Below, one piece after another: positions 35,000 to 47,028 of a stretch of DNA of 64,000 bases (position 1 is the first letter of the stretch; each line of letters begins with the position of its first letter). The stretch spans positions 4,960,001 through 5,024,000 of the forward strand of contig OZ316897.1 of the NCBI GenBank assembly GCA_973895155.1, read 5' to 3'. Origin of the DNA: Marsupella aquatica (taxonomy: Eukaryota > Marchantiophyta). Both the position numbers and the translations under genes were made by a program. A model generated the notes under the pieces. That model did no database searches. It saw nothing but the letters and a program-made list of their open reading frames with translations, and was not told the DNA's origin.

Positions 35000-36238
35000 C
35001 GATTCTTCAATGCCACGCCCACGAAATTACTTTTCAGCCTTCCTTCCGACGGCCTTCACTTCCTTCTCGATCGGGTACTCAGTCCAGGCAGAGGGAGGAG
35101 CGGAAATAGTCAGCACAGTGTAGACGATGGAAGGCAAGGCTATCGCTGAGTGGAACCAAACCAGATTGAATGGAACCGAACCGAGTTGAGTTGAGTCAAG
35201 TCGACTCGAGCGGTCTGGGGAGGGATCATGTCTTCCGGTTTGGCATTCCTGTCTTTTTGGCAGTGTGATATTTGATGCCGAACTGATGTGAGATGACTTT
35301 ATCAAGTAAACTCAAGTGGAGCGGAGGGCCTTGTCTATCAGATGAGTCAAATGCCCATGCCACATCATGTTGGTGTGAGGCAAAGATGTTGAGGTGCGAC
35401 AAAGATTTTCAGTGTCAAAGAAAAAATGTCAAAGCGAGTTTACATGTTGAGGTTGTGAAATGAGGAGAAAGTTTTTGTTAATTATTTTCTCTTTTAATTT
35501 TTAAATGCATAAATATTTATATTTTTACTCAAGTTTTTCAAAAATTGAAAAGTAATATCCAATTCTTTAGATTTCAATTTCAATAATTTAATTTTCACCT
35601 TGGGCGGGTCTGGGCAGGCTCTGGGCAACTCAAGCAAAGGCACTTGAGATTGAAATGGGCCAGAAAAAGAAAATTATAATCAAGGGCTAAGATTGGTTCT
35701 TGTTCTTTCTTGGGTTTGTAAACTGACAAAGGATTAGTTTTGGCTGGACAGGGTATTCTAGTGGTTGATAACGCAGCTCTAGGCAGCCCTTATTAGGTTG
35801 TAACGGGGTGACCAGGTCCTGACATGAAGTTGACTGACGTAGCCGAGAAACAAACCGAAAGAATTGGGGAACATCACAAAAGCCCACTAATGGATGGCCT
35901 AGATGTGCGTCAGCTTTGAGTAATCTAGGTATACAGTACGGGTTACCATGTATATGCAGTTTGATAAATCAGTTCAAGCATAAGCACTAAGGAATGTTTG
36001 ACTGGGAGGTGTGAGCAGTGGACATTTTTTGTCAGATGTTGTTTGAACTTTGTTTACAATGTGTGATAGATCATCAAAGCACTGAGCTGGAGGCAAAGAG
36101 GCAGAAGGATCAAGTTAGTGAGTGGCTGAATGGGGAGACAAGTGTAGCGGGTTGAGTTGTCAAGTTGCTGAAAGTCAGGCAAGCTCATTGCAATTGTGGT
36201 GTCAATTTCAGTGCATTCAAAATGGCTTTCTATGGTGA
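35000..36238. other. Intergenic, no gene seen
   Basis: AT-rich from 35,400 to 35,600. Short ORFs only. It ends at the left target copy of T2. Confidence 0.5.
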
Positions 36239-36243
36239 CATTG
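36239..36243. repeat. Left target-site duplication of T2
   Basis: CATTG, repeated at 38,483-38,487. Confidence 0.8.
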
Positions 36244-38482
36244 TGTGGTGCGTCCCATGGCTCTCTAAACCCAAGAACCCGCCGTGAACAAGCCGATCCC
36301 CACCGGTTTCGCTCTTGCCAAGGCCAGTTCCGCGGCTTATCGGCATGGGACGCTGCTAAAACTACTTTACTAACTTTTTACCCACATATACGTCTTGGGG
36401 GCACATACAGATCTCACACCTCCAATTCATAACGTCAAGTTACGCATGCACAGTTGACTCGACTTCAAAGCTGGTACCAGGCCTAACGACGATCTATCCC
36501 AGACTGCAATGAGGCCCGGCCTCACACTTGCCCTGCAAGCTCAGCTCTGGCCATAAATCCCTTAGTGCTCTCTACCAGACAAAGGCCGGGACTCCCCATG
36601 GATCACGTAGCCTTGCCAGACTGAACCGTAAATGCTCCTCCTGCTGCCCCTCAATCAGTATCTCAGCCTCCCTAATGTGCCCACCAAAAATCACATTGAA
36701 ATCCTCCCCATAGTTTACAATCACCAACACATCACCTATCACCAAGGCTCTGTATCGGGGGAAAAGAACCCAGTTGTGGTGCCTACTAGAAACAGCCACA
36801 ATCCAGCTTGCAAACCTGGCCAACTGTTGCTGTGAAGCGTGGCTGATTACTCCCTGAGTAATAGCACAACCAAGCTCTCCCCAACACACAGCTTCCAAGC
36901 CCAGCCTTCCTTGCACAAAGCTCCTCCCTGCTGCTCAGTCTACGTGAGATCACACAACTGAAGTTCCCCCCCCCCCTCTGCCTCTACGGAGGCGGCTCTA
37001 TATACTCTCATACTGAGCCCAAATGGGTGGATACTACGCTGTTGGAGCCCCATCCCAGCCCTAACAGACCCGCCACTATCTCTTACTACTGAACCCTAAC
37101 CGGCTTTTCTCCAACCTCTCCCTATTGAGAAAAGGCCCCAACTCTAACTCCTTGCCAAAGACATTGAGGGCAAGTAATCCACAATCCTCCCGTACTCCAA
37201 GGCTCTAGAACGTGCATAGGTGGAGTGGTTAGGAGATGCCGGCATCTCCCAATGCGGCCTTTGTTCCCAGGTCGCCCTCCAAATCTCATCAATCGTGGGC
37301 AAGCGCCCGACTTGGTCCTCTACAAGCCGCCAAATGTCCTCCGGCCATCCTCCGCTTGGCAAATTCTTCTCCTTGGCCAGGGTTGCCCTCTCTAGATCTC
37401 GGAGTTGCTCTTGCAACTCTTGGTTGGCCTGTTTTCTCCCATTGTAATTCAAAGGAGGGACGTCTAGTGGGGCATAAAGCCTTGGTATTTTTTGGTTTGC
37501 ATGGCTGTAAAACATGCATCCTCATCCCGTGCAAAATATAACTACATTGCCAATGGTAGGACCGCCACCCAGCCCTTCCATGTATCATCTCTGGGTGGGA
37601 TGGCATTGACTGGGTCGACCTCATGTTCCTCGGCTTCCTCCTGCCTCTGTCTCCCTTGCTCGACCGGCTTTCTTGATGTCACCGACCTCATTCTTTTGGC
37701 CGGTGTGGTTTCTTTGTTGTTGGCCATCTTCCTCTTCATTTTGGCCGCTCCTGACAACTACCCCAACACTGCTGCTTTCGTCCATGCCTCCGTGTAACCC
37801 TTCCGGTCCCAATGTTTGTCGTTGTAGTTGTTGATGGCCTGCCAAATGCCAATGATTCTATTCTCTCTAAAAAGAGAAGATCATTGAGCTCATCGGCAGT
37901 CGGTGTCCACAAGAATTCAGCCTTGATGAGCTCCCCCCCTAGGAAGGCAAACTTCTGCAATTCCCACAGCCAAGCAAGCTCCTGTCATTCTCGGGCTGCT
38001 CTTTCCGACTCCTCCTCCTCATAGGTCCCAATGTACTCACTTGCCCATTCGAACAGGCATCCCCAAAAATGTGCAGCTTGTAAACCCTAATTCATTCCCT
38101 CCTTATGTCGTTGCTTGGTATCTGCTTCCGCCAACTGTGTTCACCTTTGCAGCTGACAGTCGTTGGCTTCTCCTTGCAATCTGCTCGATCAATGTTTGTG
38201 AATGAGCTGTCACTCTTGGTGAACCTCCCTTACCCCCCGGCCTGCCTTGCTTGACTTGGTTGCTCATTACTTGCAACCGCTGATACTTAGCGTACACTAA
38301 CCCTAATCGTGCCCCTTAATGGCCGTTGCGCCTATCACTCCCGGCCTCGGCTTGGGTTCCATGGATACCCTTTTAAATTGTTTATATTTTCTCGTGTTTT
38401 CCTCCTTATACTAGTGGTCTTAGTGTCTACCACCCGATTTTACCATTTTACACAATCTAGTGATTCCTGGCTAGGCATCACA
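36244..38482 (-). mobile_element. T2: internally deleted relative of T1
   Basis: In plus orientation it begins TGTGGTGCGTCCC and ends CTAGGCATCACA, the exact reverse of T1's ends, with CATTG on both sides. Minus-strand coding remnants (37,144-37,960 and about 38,320) match T1's protein: AFLGGELIKAEFLW, ATLAKEKNLPSGGWPEDI and TWEQRPHWEMP. The globular FGLP domain and coiled coil are deleted. The non-coding part 36,400-37,080 matches 15,150-15,831, with a TATA box (about 36,997-37,004) and a GCCTC/GAGGC hairpin (36,980-36,993). Confidence 0.8.
37144..38360 (-). pseudogene. Remnant of the T1-type protein gene in T2
   Basis: Several frames hold pieces in the T1 order: N-terminal part near 38,320-37,970, the ELIKAEFLW block near 37,930, a basic KRKMANNKETTPAKRMRS region near 37,730, and the ALAKEK-like block near 37,430. 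Frameshifts and an internal deletion make it non-functional. It confirms that the protein belongs to the mobile unit and not to the host locus. Confidence 0.65.
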
Positions 38483-38487
38483 CATTG
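38483..38487. repeat. Right target-site duplication of T2
   Basis: CATTG, identical to 36,239-36,243. Confidence 0.8.
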
Positions 38488-38525
38488 CTTTAAGTAGATT
38501 CAAGTAGATTTAAGTAGATTAAGCA
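38488..38525 (+). repeat. Short tandem repeat AAGTAGATT
   Basis: Three to four units of about 11 bp, (T)AAGTAGATT(C/T), directly after T2. Confidence 0.8.
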
Positions 38526-38634
38526 CACTTCAAGTTTGCTTGTGAAAATGGTGAGTTCTCGCTAGTATAATTGTGTCACTATAGAAGTGCCTCTGAGACA
38601 CGAGCAACGTGTCACTTACTATGATGCAAGTAGT

Positions 38635-39340
38635 AGATTAGGAGAGGCTTTACACCGTGCCAAGAAATAGGAAAATGATTTCCTATTATGAGCAAAATTT
38701 TGTTGTTACAAGCAAAAATGAGATATAAAAATTTTCACATAAAAACGCAAAATTTTCAAAATATTTTTAAAAATGATCATTTTTGGCTAGCGCCAGGCGC
38801 TACTATTACTAGCTTGGGCGCTAGTAAAAAAATATCAAAAATACAAACCAAAAAAATAAATATTCCAAAAAAAAATTCCCCAAAAAATTCCAAAAAAATT
38901 CTCACCCATTTGCTATTTGTTGTTTACTGTTTGTTGTTTCCTGTTTACTGTTTGCTGTTTCCTTTTTACTATTTCCTAGCACGGTGGTTATACCCGATTA
39001 GGACGTATATGGTCATTAGGACCGTATCCGTATAGTTAGGAGCAGTACACGTAACAGTTTTTGCATATATGATTAGGCTATGAATAGGTTGGTCAGCTTA
39101 ATGAGTGCCAATTATGATGCGCATTATTTTGATCATTTTCTGTACTATAGCAGCCGTAGAGTAAAAGTTTGTTATGGTAATTCACACTTGGACCGAGGCA
39201 GTCGTGTTCAATGAGGCCATGGCGGCCAACGATACTCAATGTTCTCACGCCCAAGCTTCCCCAGGAACCCCCATAAGAAACCATTTGGTGGCGTGACAGC
39301 TCATTTGCTACCTCGCACTTTGTCACACAAACAACCCAAG
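38635..39340. other. Gag-end fragment, palindromes and low-complexity DNA
   Basis: GGAGAGGCTTTACACCGTGCC at about 38,641-38,660 echoes the gag end of G2 at about 48,630-48,650. An AT-rich stretch follows with the 15-bp palindrome at 38,788-38,802 and a damaged copy at 38,810-38,823. Then come A-rich DNA and CTGTTTGTTGTTT-type repeats to 38,970. No gene. Confidence 0.5.
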
Positions 39341-39349
39341 CCATAATTT

Positions 39350-39775
39350 TGCTTTGGGGTGTAGTGGCCCATAGTCTAAGTCAGACGATATATGCATATA
39401 TTCATGTATATATGGATATCATAGGTATGTTTGGATTCCATGCTGGAATACACCCACAATTAGTGACTCGGACTAACTCCCAGCTTGGGGACTTACAAGC
39501 CATTGCCAACAACAAGAACTTGCAACTTATTCAGCATACACTTTCCCACAATCTCAACCATTAGTTCACACCCGGTACGTCCCTTGAAATGGCACCTTTG
39601 TCAAAGATAAGTCATGCCCAATACACAAATTACTTGCAAAGATCAGAGGGGAAGACTATGTTTTACTCAAAAAAAGAAGTGACATGTACATGGTTGAATT
39701 GACTTCTAAGTGACTAGCAGGGATAATGGAAGTCGATGCCCAATATATCTCTACAAGACCCTGTCTCGCACTTGT
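39350..39775 (-). repeat. Inverted copy of the terminal block seen at 645-1,030
   Basis: Read on the minus strand it follows 645-1,030: the GACAGGGTCT block, then the core to the AATCCAAACATACCTATGATAT-type block. It ends where the next repeat, starting TAGTGGTGAACC, begins at about 39,776. Confidence 0.55.
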
Positions 39776-40330
39776 CCAACAAGCTAGTGGTGAACCTTGC
39801 CACACAGCACCCTCACCAATCCCAACACCCATGCCTAAGTGCCTTTGGTGCCCAAATGCCTCCATGGAACTCCTTAAACAAGCAACTTGATGTCCCTTGC
39901 ACCCTCGGCGGCCCCTCCCATACGAAGCTGCGCTTGCTCCCTACCATGATTGTCGCTTAATGGTCCTCATTGTCTACACAAGCAACCAAGTACCTCGGTA
40001 GGTAACCCAGTAGGATCTAGATCTCACCCCAAGTCTAGCATCCTAACTCAAGCTCAATAGATATTGGTAAGTAGGTCAGCGATAGGTTCTCCCATTGCCA
40101 TAAGCCGGAACTAGACCTGACACCCACTATTTGTCTGGAATAAACCCTCTTTGGGTGCAGCCCGTGTTCCCCCTAGTACCTATCCATCACCAACTAACTG
40201 CACTATCCCCAGGACATGCTCATGGCCCAATTGGCGTAGCTTGTCCTAAAGCTTGTCCCAACACGCGGGGACCAGAATGGTCCTGACTCTAGATGACACG
40301 CTTGTGTTGGACCTCCAAAGATGAGGATGG
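39776..40330 (-). repeat. Inverted terminal part of the dispersed repeat family
   Basis: The minus strand matches the last about 550 bp of copies A and B, beginning at their shared end. With copy C at 40,610-41,970 it forms an imperfect inverted repeat, with arms about 1.3 kb apart. 40,330-40,610 is unique and without a gene. Confidence 0.6.
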
Positions 40331-40609
40331 TGATGAAGAACCATTAAGTCGGTCTGCATCAGGCCCGCCTTGCTAAGACCCCTATCCCACTCAACATCAT
40401 TCTCGTACAATCCACGCACGAGGGTGGCCTCTTTGAACGTTGGATGCACCACTTTCTCAAAAGTACAAAGATCTTCAAAACTCTGAGCCCGAGTGACAAC
40501 CATCAAGAGGGTTTGCAAATAATATCTCTCCCTTGCCGATGGCGCCACAAAGTACATTCACCCAATGCTAAACCCTTGTTGGCGCAGACCCCATTTGTGT
40601 ACCGCCTAG

Positions 40610-41970
40610 TCGCGCAAAACTCGACAACCTTAACACTTAGCTCCGGCATCGTTGAACTTGACGCCAAGCTCCCCTATGGTCCAAGCCCAAAGCCGCCATT
40701 TGGGGAGGACTTAGCATGGGGAGACTTGTGGGCAATGGGGTGTGGCACTAGCAAAGGCAAGACGCTAAGCTGGTGACACACACTAAGGACTTAGACTAGT
40801 GTCGGGTCAAGAGGGAATGGGCCGGACTCAAGGTCGACCGTCCGGACCCCCAGACGGACTTTGAGTTCTGAGGGCTTGAGTGTGAACTCCTCTTGGGCCC
40901 TAGGCAAATGGAGTGTATTCCATATGCAATGGACGTTTGGGGCATGAGTTACAGCCCAATCCAGGTTTGGCTGATCAGGGGTCCCAAGCAACAATGAGAT
41001 CTGAGGGCCTGCATGAGCACTGGGTCGGCCCAATCACAATGAGCTAAGGTACTCCACTTACGGACGCCTAACTAGAAAGTTATGGGCATTGCCAGTTGGT
41101 GACGAGCCCAAACATGCGAATTGGGGTCCACGTGGGGGGCCAAAATTTGGGAACCAAATTAGGTCTGGGGTGGGAGGTCTCCAGAAGCATATATGAGGGG
41201 AGTGATGTCTCCCTGGGGCTAAGGGCCAGTCGAAGTTGTGGGCCGCGACTGTCGTGACACTAAGGGAGAAACGCCAAACGAAAATGATAATAACTTCCCA
41301 ATGGGAAGTCCGTTGGAGGACTTCTTGGATGCGTTGGAAATCTCTCAAGAAGGACCGCATCCTCCTGAGCTTAGATGGGTCTAGGGGGTGCCATAGTTTC
41401 TTGGGTTTTGCGAAGGCTATTTTGCCCGCTTGCTAAATCCTGTCGAAACAACAACCAAGCCGCGTTCAGTCTCCCAAGGGAGCTTGCATTGGGGAGGCAA
41501 GGCCAAGTAGGCATGGAGGTTGAGTTCCAAGGGCATTTGGCCCCAAGACCATCAGTGGGGCAAGAACCGAGAGTTGGTTGCTAGACTTGGGGCCATTCTG
41601 GTCCCGGCGTGTTGGGACAAGTTTGGGACAAACTTTAGGACAAGCTACGTTATTTGGGCCATGAGCATGTCATGGGGGCAGGTCAGTTAGTTGGTGATAA
41701 ATAGGTACGAGGGGAAATCCGGGCTGCACCCAAGGAAAGGGCTGGTCTAGACGAACAGTGGGTGTTGGTTCTGGTTCCGGCTTATGGCATCATGAGGACC
41801 TATCGTTGACCTACTTACCAATGTCTGTTGAGCTTGAGTTAGGATGCTAGACTTGGGAGATCTAGATCCTTATGGGTTACTTACGGGACTGCTTGGTTGC
41901 TTGTGCAGAAGTGAGGACCGTTGAGCGACGATTGTGCTAGAGAGCAAGTGCAACTTCGTATGGGATGGCA
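40610..41970 (+). repeat. Dispersed repeat, copy C
   Basis: Follows copy B from the CTCGACAACCTTAACACTTAGCTCC block to CTTCGTATGGGATGG, then stops about 150 bp before the family's normal end, where SWIM-transposase sequence starts. Confidence 0.6.
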
Positions 41971-41975
41971 ATATT

Positions 41976-42235
41976 TCATAGCTACTCATGAGAGTGATTC
42001 TAGAATTGCACACAACTACGTACTGGGTTCAAGTGTGTTGCTTCCCTTGTTGCTCTTGTGATGACTTTTACAAGAGGCACACGCGAGGAAGACCCTACAT
42101 GTCTTGTAAACATCTCCTATGGGTGTACTTAAATAAGTTTTCGCTTAATCTAGAGAGAGAAAATCTTGTGAAATAGCCAATTCTGACTGTTGGTGAACTA
42201 AGGAGTTTGATTCTGTTACACAATAGTTGAGTCCA
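41976..42235 (+). pseudogene. SWIM zinc-finger fragment of a transposase (copy C)
   Basis: The plus strand encodes YWVQVCCFPCCSC, then PYMSCKHLLWVYLNKFSLNL. This is a CxC...CxH SWIM finger followed by the tail seen in copies A and B, with one stop near 42,175 and PILTVGEL after it. Only the last exon is present. Opposite orientation to copy B. Confidence 0.65.
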
Positions 42236-42239
42236 TCTC

Positions 42240-43240
42240 TTTTATCCGTTAAGATGGACATTTAAGAGTATCTGTTTTTGTTGCATTCCAGGATTCAAAA
42301 CCTGAACAATGTACTCTCTCCGACTAATAAGAAAGCGGGATGTTATGTTAGCAAGGATCGTATGTATATTCAGTGTGGGTCCAAAATGTTATTAAACTTG
42401 ATGTGTTAAATTCTTGATATGTGTTAGCTAAACATACACGCTGTTATTTCATGACAGACACAACAGAAATCACTCTAGTATCGTAGGAAACTTTTGCTAG
42501 CGAGATATGGACAAATGAAATTGAAAAAACATTCAAAGATTTATTGGAAATTTGTCCACTCTGATCATAAAAACATCTGTATCTGACAAAATGTCCGTGT
42601 GCTCCTGAATATTTCATGGTTAAGTCACAAACTTAATAGATGTTAATTGTCAAACTACATTGTTGCACAATGCGGAGTAAATCTCTAGGGTACTATTCAT
42701 GGAGATGTTGCCTTGTATGCGTCTGAATCTGTGTCCGAAGCGGTATCGAGTGTAGCAACGGAGACAGGAAACAAGCTAACAAGAAATTTGTTTCCTATTT
42801 TGAATATGCTGTTACCAGGAAAAAACTGCTTGTACAAGGGGAAAAACATAGTATCATGCGTTTCTTAATTTTTTAATAAGTGTAGAATTGTAAATTTTGG
42901 AAGTAGTCCATTGCGGTTATGGAGGATACATTGTCATGAATCATTGAGCTGTAAACAAACATTCCAAGAAGTTGGCCTCAGACAATAGTTGAATATGAAA
43001 TGATTTATGCTAATGTATCATTTATTTTCAATGTTCTTCAACGTCAAACTTGAACCCACATAATAATTGAACCTCATATCTTAGAACAAAGAAGGGGTGC
43101 ATACATAAAAATGTCAAGGAATGCGCACAAACATGGTAGGTCCCACCACAATTGGGAACAAAATAATTGAAAATAACACAATATGAACCCAACACAAAAA
43201 TTTATCGTATTATATGGTCCAAAAGAAAAGCGAACAACGT
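42240..43240. other. AT-rich non-coding stretch
   Basis: No ORF or repeat recognised. It lies between two convergent SWIM-transposase 3' ends, so it may contain element termini, which I could not define. Confidence 0.45.
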
Positions 43241-43246
43241 CTTGAC

Positions 43247-43369
43247 TTGCGTCTGGCGCTAGTTAACCGGTATTTAGGAAACAAATAGTTGGCGATGACA
43301 AAATCGGGCACAACACGATGAAAACACATGGTGTCTCTAGAAGGACAAAATTATCAGCGCCTGGCGCTA
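43247..43369. repeat. Two copies of the 15-bp palindrome downstream of copy B
   Basis: 43,247-43,261 (two or three changes) and 43,355-43,369 (CAGCGCCTGGCGCTA, one change), in the 3' flank of the copy B transposase. Confidence 0.8.
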
Positions 43370-43474
43370 ACAAAAATAGAATGCAATATGTACATAACAC
43401 TATTCCGTTGACATACGACAAAATCAATATAACCGTTTGGACCAATAGGACAACCGAGAGCATCATGATTCAAA

Positions 43475-45505
43475 CTATAAACCATGAGCATTTTGCCTCT
43501 CTAATATGAGCCGAACCTCTCCAACAATGAGAATTGGTTGGCTGGTCAATGTAGATTCCTCAACGTCTAGTTTGAAAACGGTAAGGAAAATCCAATACAA
43601 ATGTTTGCAAGGCATATATGGATGTTTTTGAGAATGACGCCGGTAGAAATCCTCACAAGAGCAAGTTGGGAAAATGCAAATCTGAACAAAGTAACAATTT
43701 GGCGTCCGCATATTTTTGTGCATTTGCACCTTGAACTGCTTTCCCTATGCATTCCCAATCGCGACATCCCAGTCCTTGAATGGACATTGTCTCTTTTTTT
43801 GCAGACTCAATTCTGTTCATGTGACCCTAGGTAAGAGTCGACCAAGAAACCGTATTCCTCCCATTCCAGCTTTGAAGACAAACATTGGGTTTGAGAGGAC
43901 TGACATTTTTTGGAAAGATATTGACATTGATTCGAAGATCAGATTTTGACAGGGGAATAGGAGTAGATTCATTTTCGTGGGCTAGCGAGATTTCATTCTC
44001 AAGAAGATAATGCATCTTGTCTTTTGAAACATGTGTGCCTTTTAAAACGGGAAGAACATCAGGGAAAGGGCCCAGCAGATTCAATACACCACAACGCGGA
44101 CGGCTTCTGTAACATGCATTGTTTGGGAAAAACCAAATCATTTCGGTTATGGGTTCCCCCCTGAACATGCGTTGTCCTTTGACAACAATGCCGATAACAC
44201 CATTTGCTAAGGGAAATCCTACTTTTTCACCCGATTGAAATACTCATCTCTTTGAGAATTACGGGCAAATGATCCATTGCACTGAGGACCAACGCCAAAT
44301 TTTGAAGTTTGACGTAAGTGCCATGCAGCTGGAGCGACCTCGGTCTCATGGACAGGACACTCTTGTAACGGTTGCTGAAGCACAGAGAGAGCACTCTTGG
44401 GCTGCCTTGTTGAACGCGTTTGGTCTTGAGCAGGAGGGGTATTGAAATCAACATCTTCTCCACTACCCAAAATGTCACTTCTAGACAGATTAACAACAGG
44501 AACAACCTGAGGCGTGGGGCTAGGAATAGCATCAAACATCGTGCGAGTAAGATTCTTCCTTTTCATCGATCTGGTATTTGGCAAGGTGACAAGGATTTTA
44601 TCATGCCTATGGGAGTCTTGTGGCGAGATATTCCCAGATGCATGTCCTTTCCTCTTCAAAGATTTGGTGACAACGTCTCCATTGAGAGGTGCCCGTCCCT
44701 CTAAGTCAAACTCGACAGCGTTGGACAGTAGCATATTCATTGCATCTTCAAACAACTTGGGAGAGCCTACCTAGTCCGCTGATTGGAAAGCCGTTTCCCA
44801 AATCATTGGACCTTTTCCTCTATTCAACCCTTTCCGATACGTAGTGTAAGCTGCAACCTAAAAAATAGCTCAATTTTGTCCATTTCACATGCCTCAAAGA
44901 GCCAAACTTTTTTTTCATTACCCACGCTTTCATACCTGCATGAACGGACTCTGATCATGTACAATTAGGAATCTTAGCTCCTTCTTTGACACTCTTGTTC
45001 TACAATTATATAGAATAAAACGCCTATAAGGCAACAAGACAATACTAGCTTCAGGCGCTAGAGTAGTGGAGTCGGTACATAGAAGTAAAAAGTTGCAATG
45101 TAGATTATGGGACGGCTTATTGTGTCCTATTTTGTCATCAGACAATTGGAATAAATAATAGCGCCAGGCGCTAGGAATAAAGGATGCTATGGTAATGTAA
45201 TATTTAAAGTTGACATTGTCAATACAATCATTCTATAATGATAATATAGCAGCGCTCGACGCTAGCAATATTTCAAAAATGGAAAGGAAAATAAACAAAC
45301 TTACCAAACGAATAAAATTTCCCCATTGCCTCCATCTGACAACCCACCATGAAATCCAACTCTGAAGCATCCGGAGCTTCCCGGGGACACAGTTACCGGA
45401 CTGCCACCACAAATCAATCTCCCTTGAAAGTCTATAAGCCTCTACAAACGTGGAGGCATTTTGCGTCTTATCCCAAAGCCTGAGATGCTCTGCTTGACTT
45501 GTCAC
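43475..45505 (-). pseudogene. SWIM transposase, copy B (core to C-terminus)
   Basis: Four minus-strand pieces in the order seen in copy A. 45,505-45,290 is the end of the DDE-type core (LWDKTQNASTFVEAYRLSRE, then SWISWWVVRWRQWGNFIRL) with a GGTAAGTT-like donor. 44,755-44,219 has a DSHRHDKILVTLPNTRSMKR-type linker. 44,168-43,827 has RGEPITEMIWFFPNNACYRSRPR. 43,729-43,475 is the SWIM finger (CSCEDFYRRH, then PCKHLYWIF) with LDVEESTL and the stop. The N-terminal half is missing because Gypsy G2 begins at 45,503. The intron after the core holds three palindromes. Confidence 0.65.
45046..45264. repeat. Three palindrome copies in the copy B intron
   Basis: 45,046-45,060 (TAGCTTCAGGCGCTA), 45,159-45,173 (exact) and 45,250-45,264 (CAGCGCTCGACGCTA). 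They lie in the intron directly after the transposase core exon, as in copy A. Confidence 0.85.
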
Positions 45506-46337
45506 ACCATTTAGAGTGGTAGTAAAGTATATATCATACTATCTAGGTATAGAGGTTTTGTATGTGTGCTATATGAGCATTGTGTTTAGGTTGAGTTGGT
45601 GTGAGGGATAGTTATCCCCTTGTGTTGGCTCAAAGGCCTCATCTTTCAATGTTGAGCCTTTGAGCATGAGCTTGGTGGCTATGGTGTGGCTGACCAGGTT
45701 GTGTGCATGTAACGTGGATTCCTTGAAGCACAAGGTGCATTATGGCTTGACATACATGTGTGATCGCGTCGGATGGGATCATTGTTGGATTAGCACGGAT
45801 CGTTGTTCGATTTGCACTATTGAAGAAGATTATATTGAAAGATTAGCTTTGAATTCTGATGTATGGATCGTGCAAATAGAAGTTCAATTTTGTTGTGGTT
45901 TTGTTGTTGACGATTCGTGGTATCTTGGATCGGGTTTTGTTGTTGAACGGATTGCTAGTATCTCGATCTGTTACAAGTTGGTGTTGAGAAAGCTCGAGTG
46001 AATGTGGAGCTTTGAGTTGTTGAGTTGCGCGTTTGGAGTTGCGGTTTGCATCGGTCAACATTGCAGCATTTTGGAGGACTGAGTGTGCGGTCGATGATCG
46101 GAAGTTGTCGTCGATTGTTATGCGCGGATTGCTGAGAGTATTTGCTACGGTTTTGTGAAGGCAAGTCGGTCAGACTTGTGATTGTTTGTGATTCTGGTTG
46201 GGGATGGTTTCAATTGGAAGTTGATAGTTGCAATTGTATGTTGGGGATTTTGAGATTCGTCAAGTTTGATGTTGACGGACAGTGCATTTCTTTGACGAAA
46301 GTGACGTTGGATGTTGGCAAATTGTGTCCCCTGTGAC

Positions 46338-46406
46338 GATGTAGCGCACCGTGGAGAGGCGACGTAGCGCACCGCGGAGAGGCGACGTAGCGCACCGCGG
46401 AGAGGC
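46338..46406 (+). repeat. Three 23-bp tandem repeats in the G2 LTR
   Basis: Units at 46,338, 46,361 and 46,384 start GA(T/C)GTAGCGCACCG and are nearly identical. Non-coding. Confidence 0.85.
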
Positions 46407-46519
46407 AAGGTGCGGCGGCAACCTAGAGCACAAGGAAAACGACAAAGTTAGTGAACAATGACTTTTTCCGGGAATTGTGGTGGGGTTTTTGCAACAATAG
46501 GGTTGTGAAGGTCTTCCAC

Positions 46520-46902
46520 AGAACATTGTTCCGTTGAGAGGGCATATTGGAGATTGGTTGACTGTAGAACACCATTCTGTCGTGGTAGTTTTGGGAAGAT
46601 TGGTCTTCAACAGAACACTGTTTCATCGTGGGTGCATATTGAAGATTGGTCTGCCCCAACACACATCTTGTCTGCGTTGTGAAGAAGGGTTGGTTGCGGA
46701 ACACTATCCCGCAACTAGGCAGCTCACGAAACACTGTTCTGCCAATTAGCTTGGCTATTGGTGATGGAGGGTTGCGGAACACTGTCCCACAACTAAGCAA
46801 TTTATGGAACACCGTTCCGTCAATTGTCTTGGAGATTGGTGGTGGTGCATTACGGAACACCGTTCCACGATTAAGTGATTGGTATCCGCGGAACACCGTT
46901 CC
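46520..46902 (+). repeat. Array of nine GGAACACCGTTCC palindromes in the G2 LTR/leader
   Basis: Sites start at 46,520, 46,566, 46,612, 46,698, 46,728, 46,776, 46,806, 46,854 and 46,890. The last, 46,806 and 46,854 are exact GGAACACCGTTCC (arms GGAAC/GTTCC); the others carry one to four changes. Part of the spacing (30, 48, 30, 48) shows a 78-bp tandem duplication. Confidence 0.8.
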
Positions 46903-47028
46903 TCCAATCGGTTGATTATTGATAGTGGTGAGTTGATGGTGACCATTTAGGGAAAATTGGTCATCATAGAGTCCTTTGGTGATACGGGGCTACCTGAGGG
47001 ATGACGGGCTGGTTTCACTCAGAGTGGA

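Noticed and set aside
45660-46001. Small cysteine-containing ORF in the G2 LTR
   Set aside because: It lies in an LTR start region that matches G1 only partly, has no domain features and is not conserved as an ORF in G1.
46520-46902. Steroid-receptor-type response elements (the arms resemble AGAACA/TGTTCT)
   Set aside because: Plants lack nuclear receptors; the likeness is coincidental.
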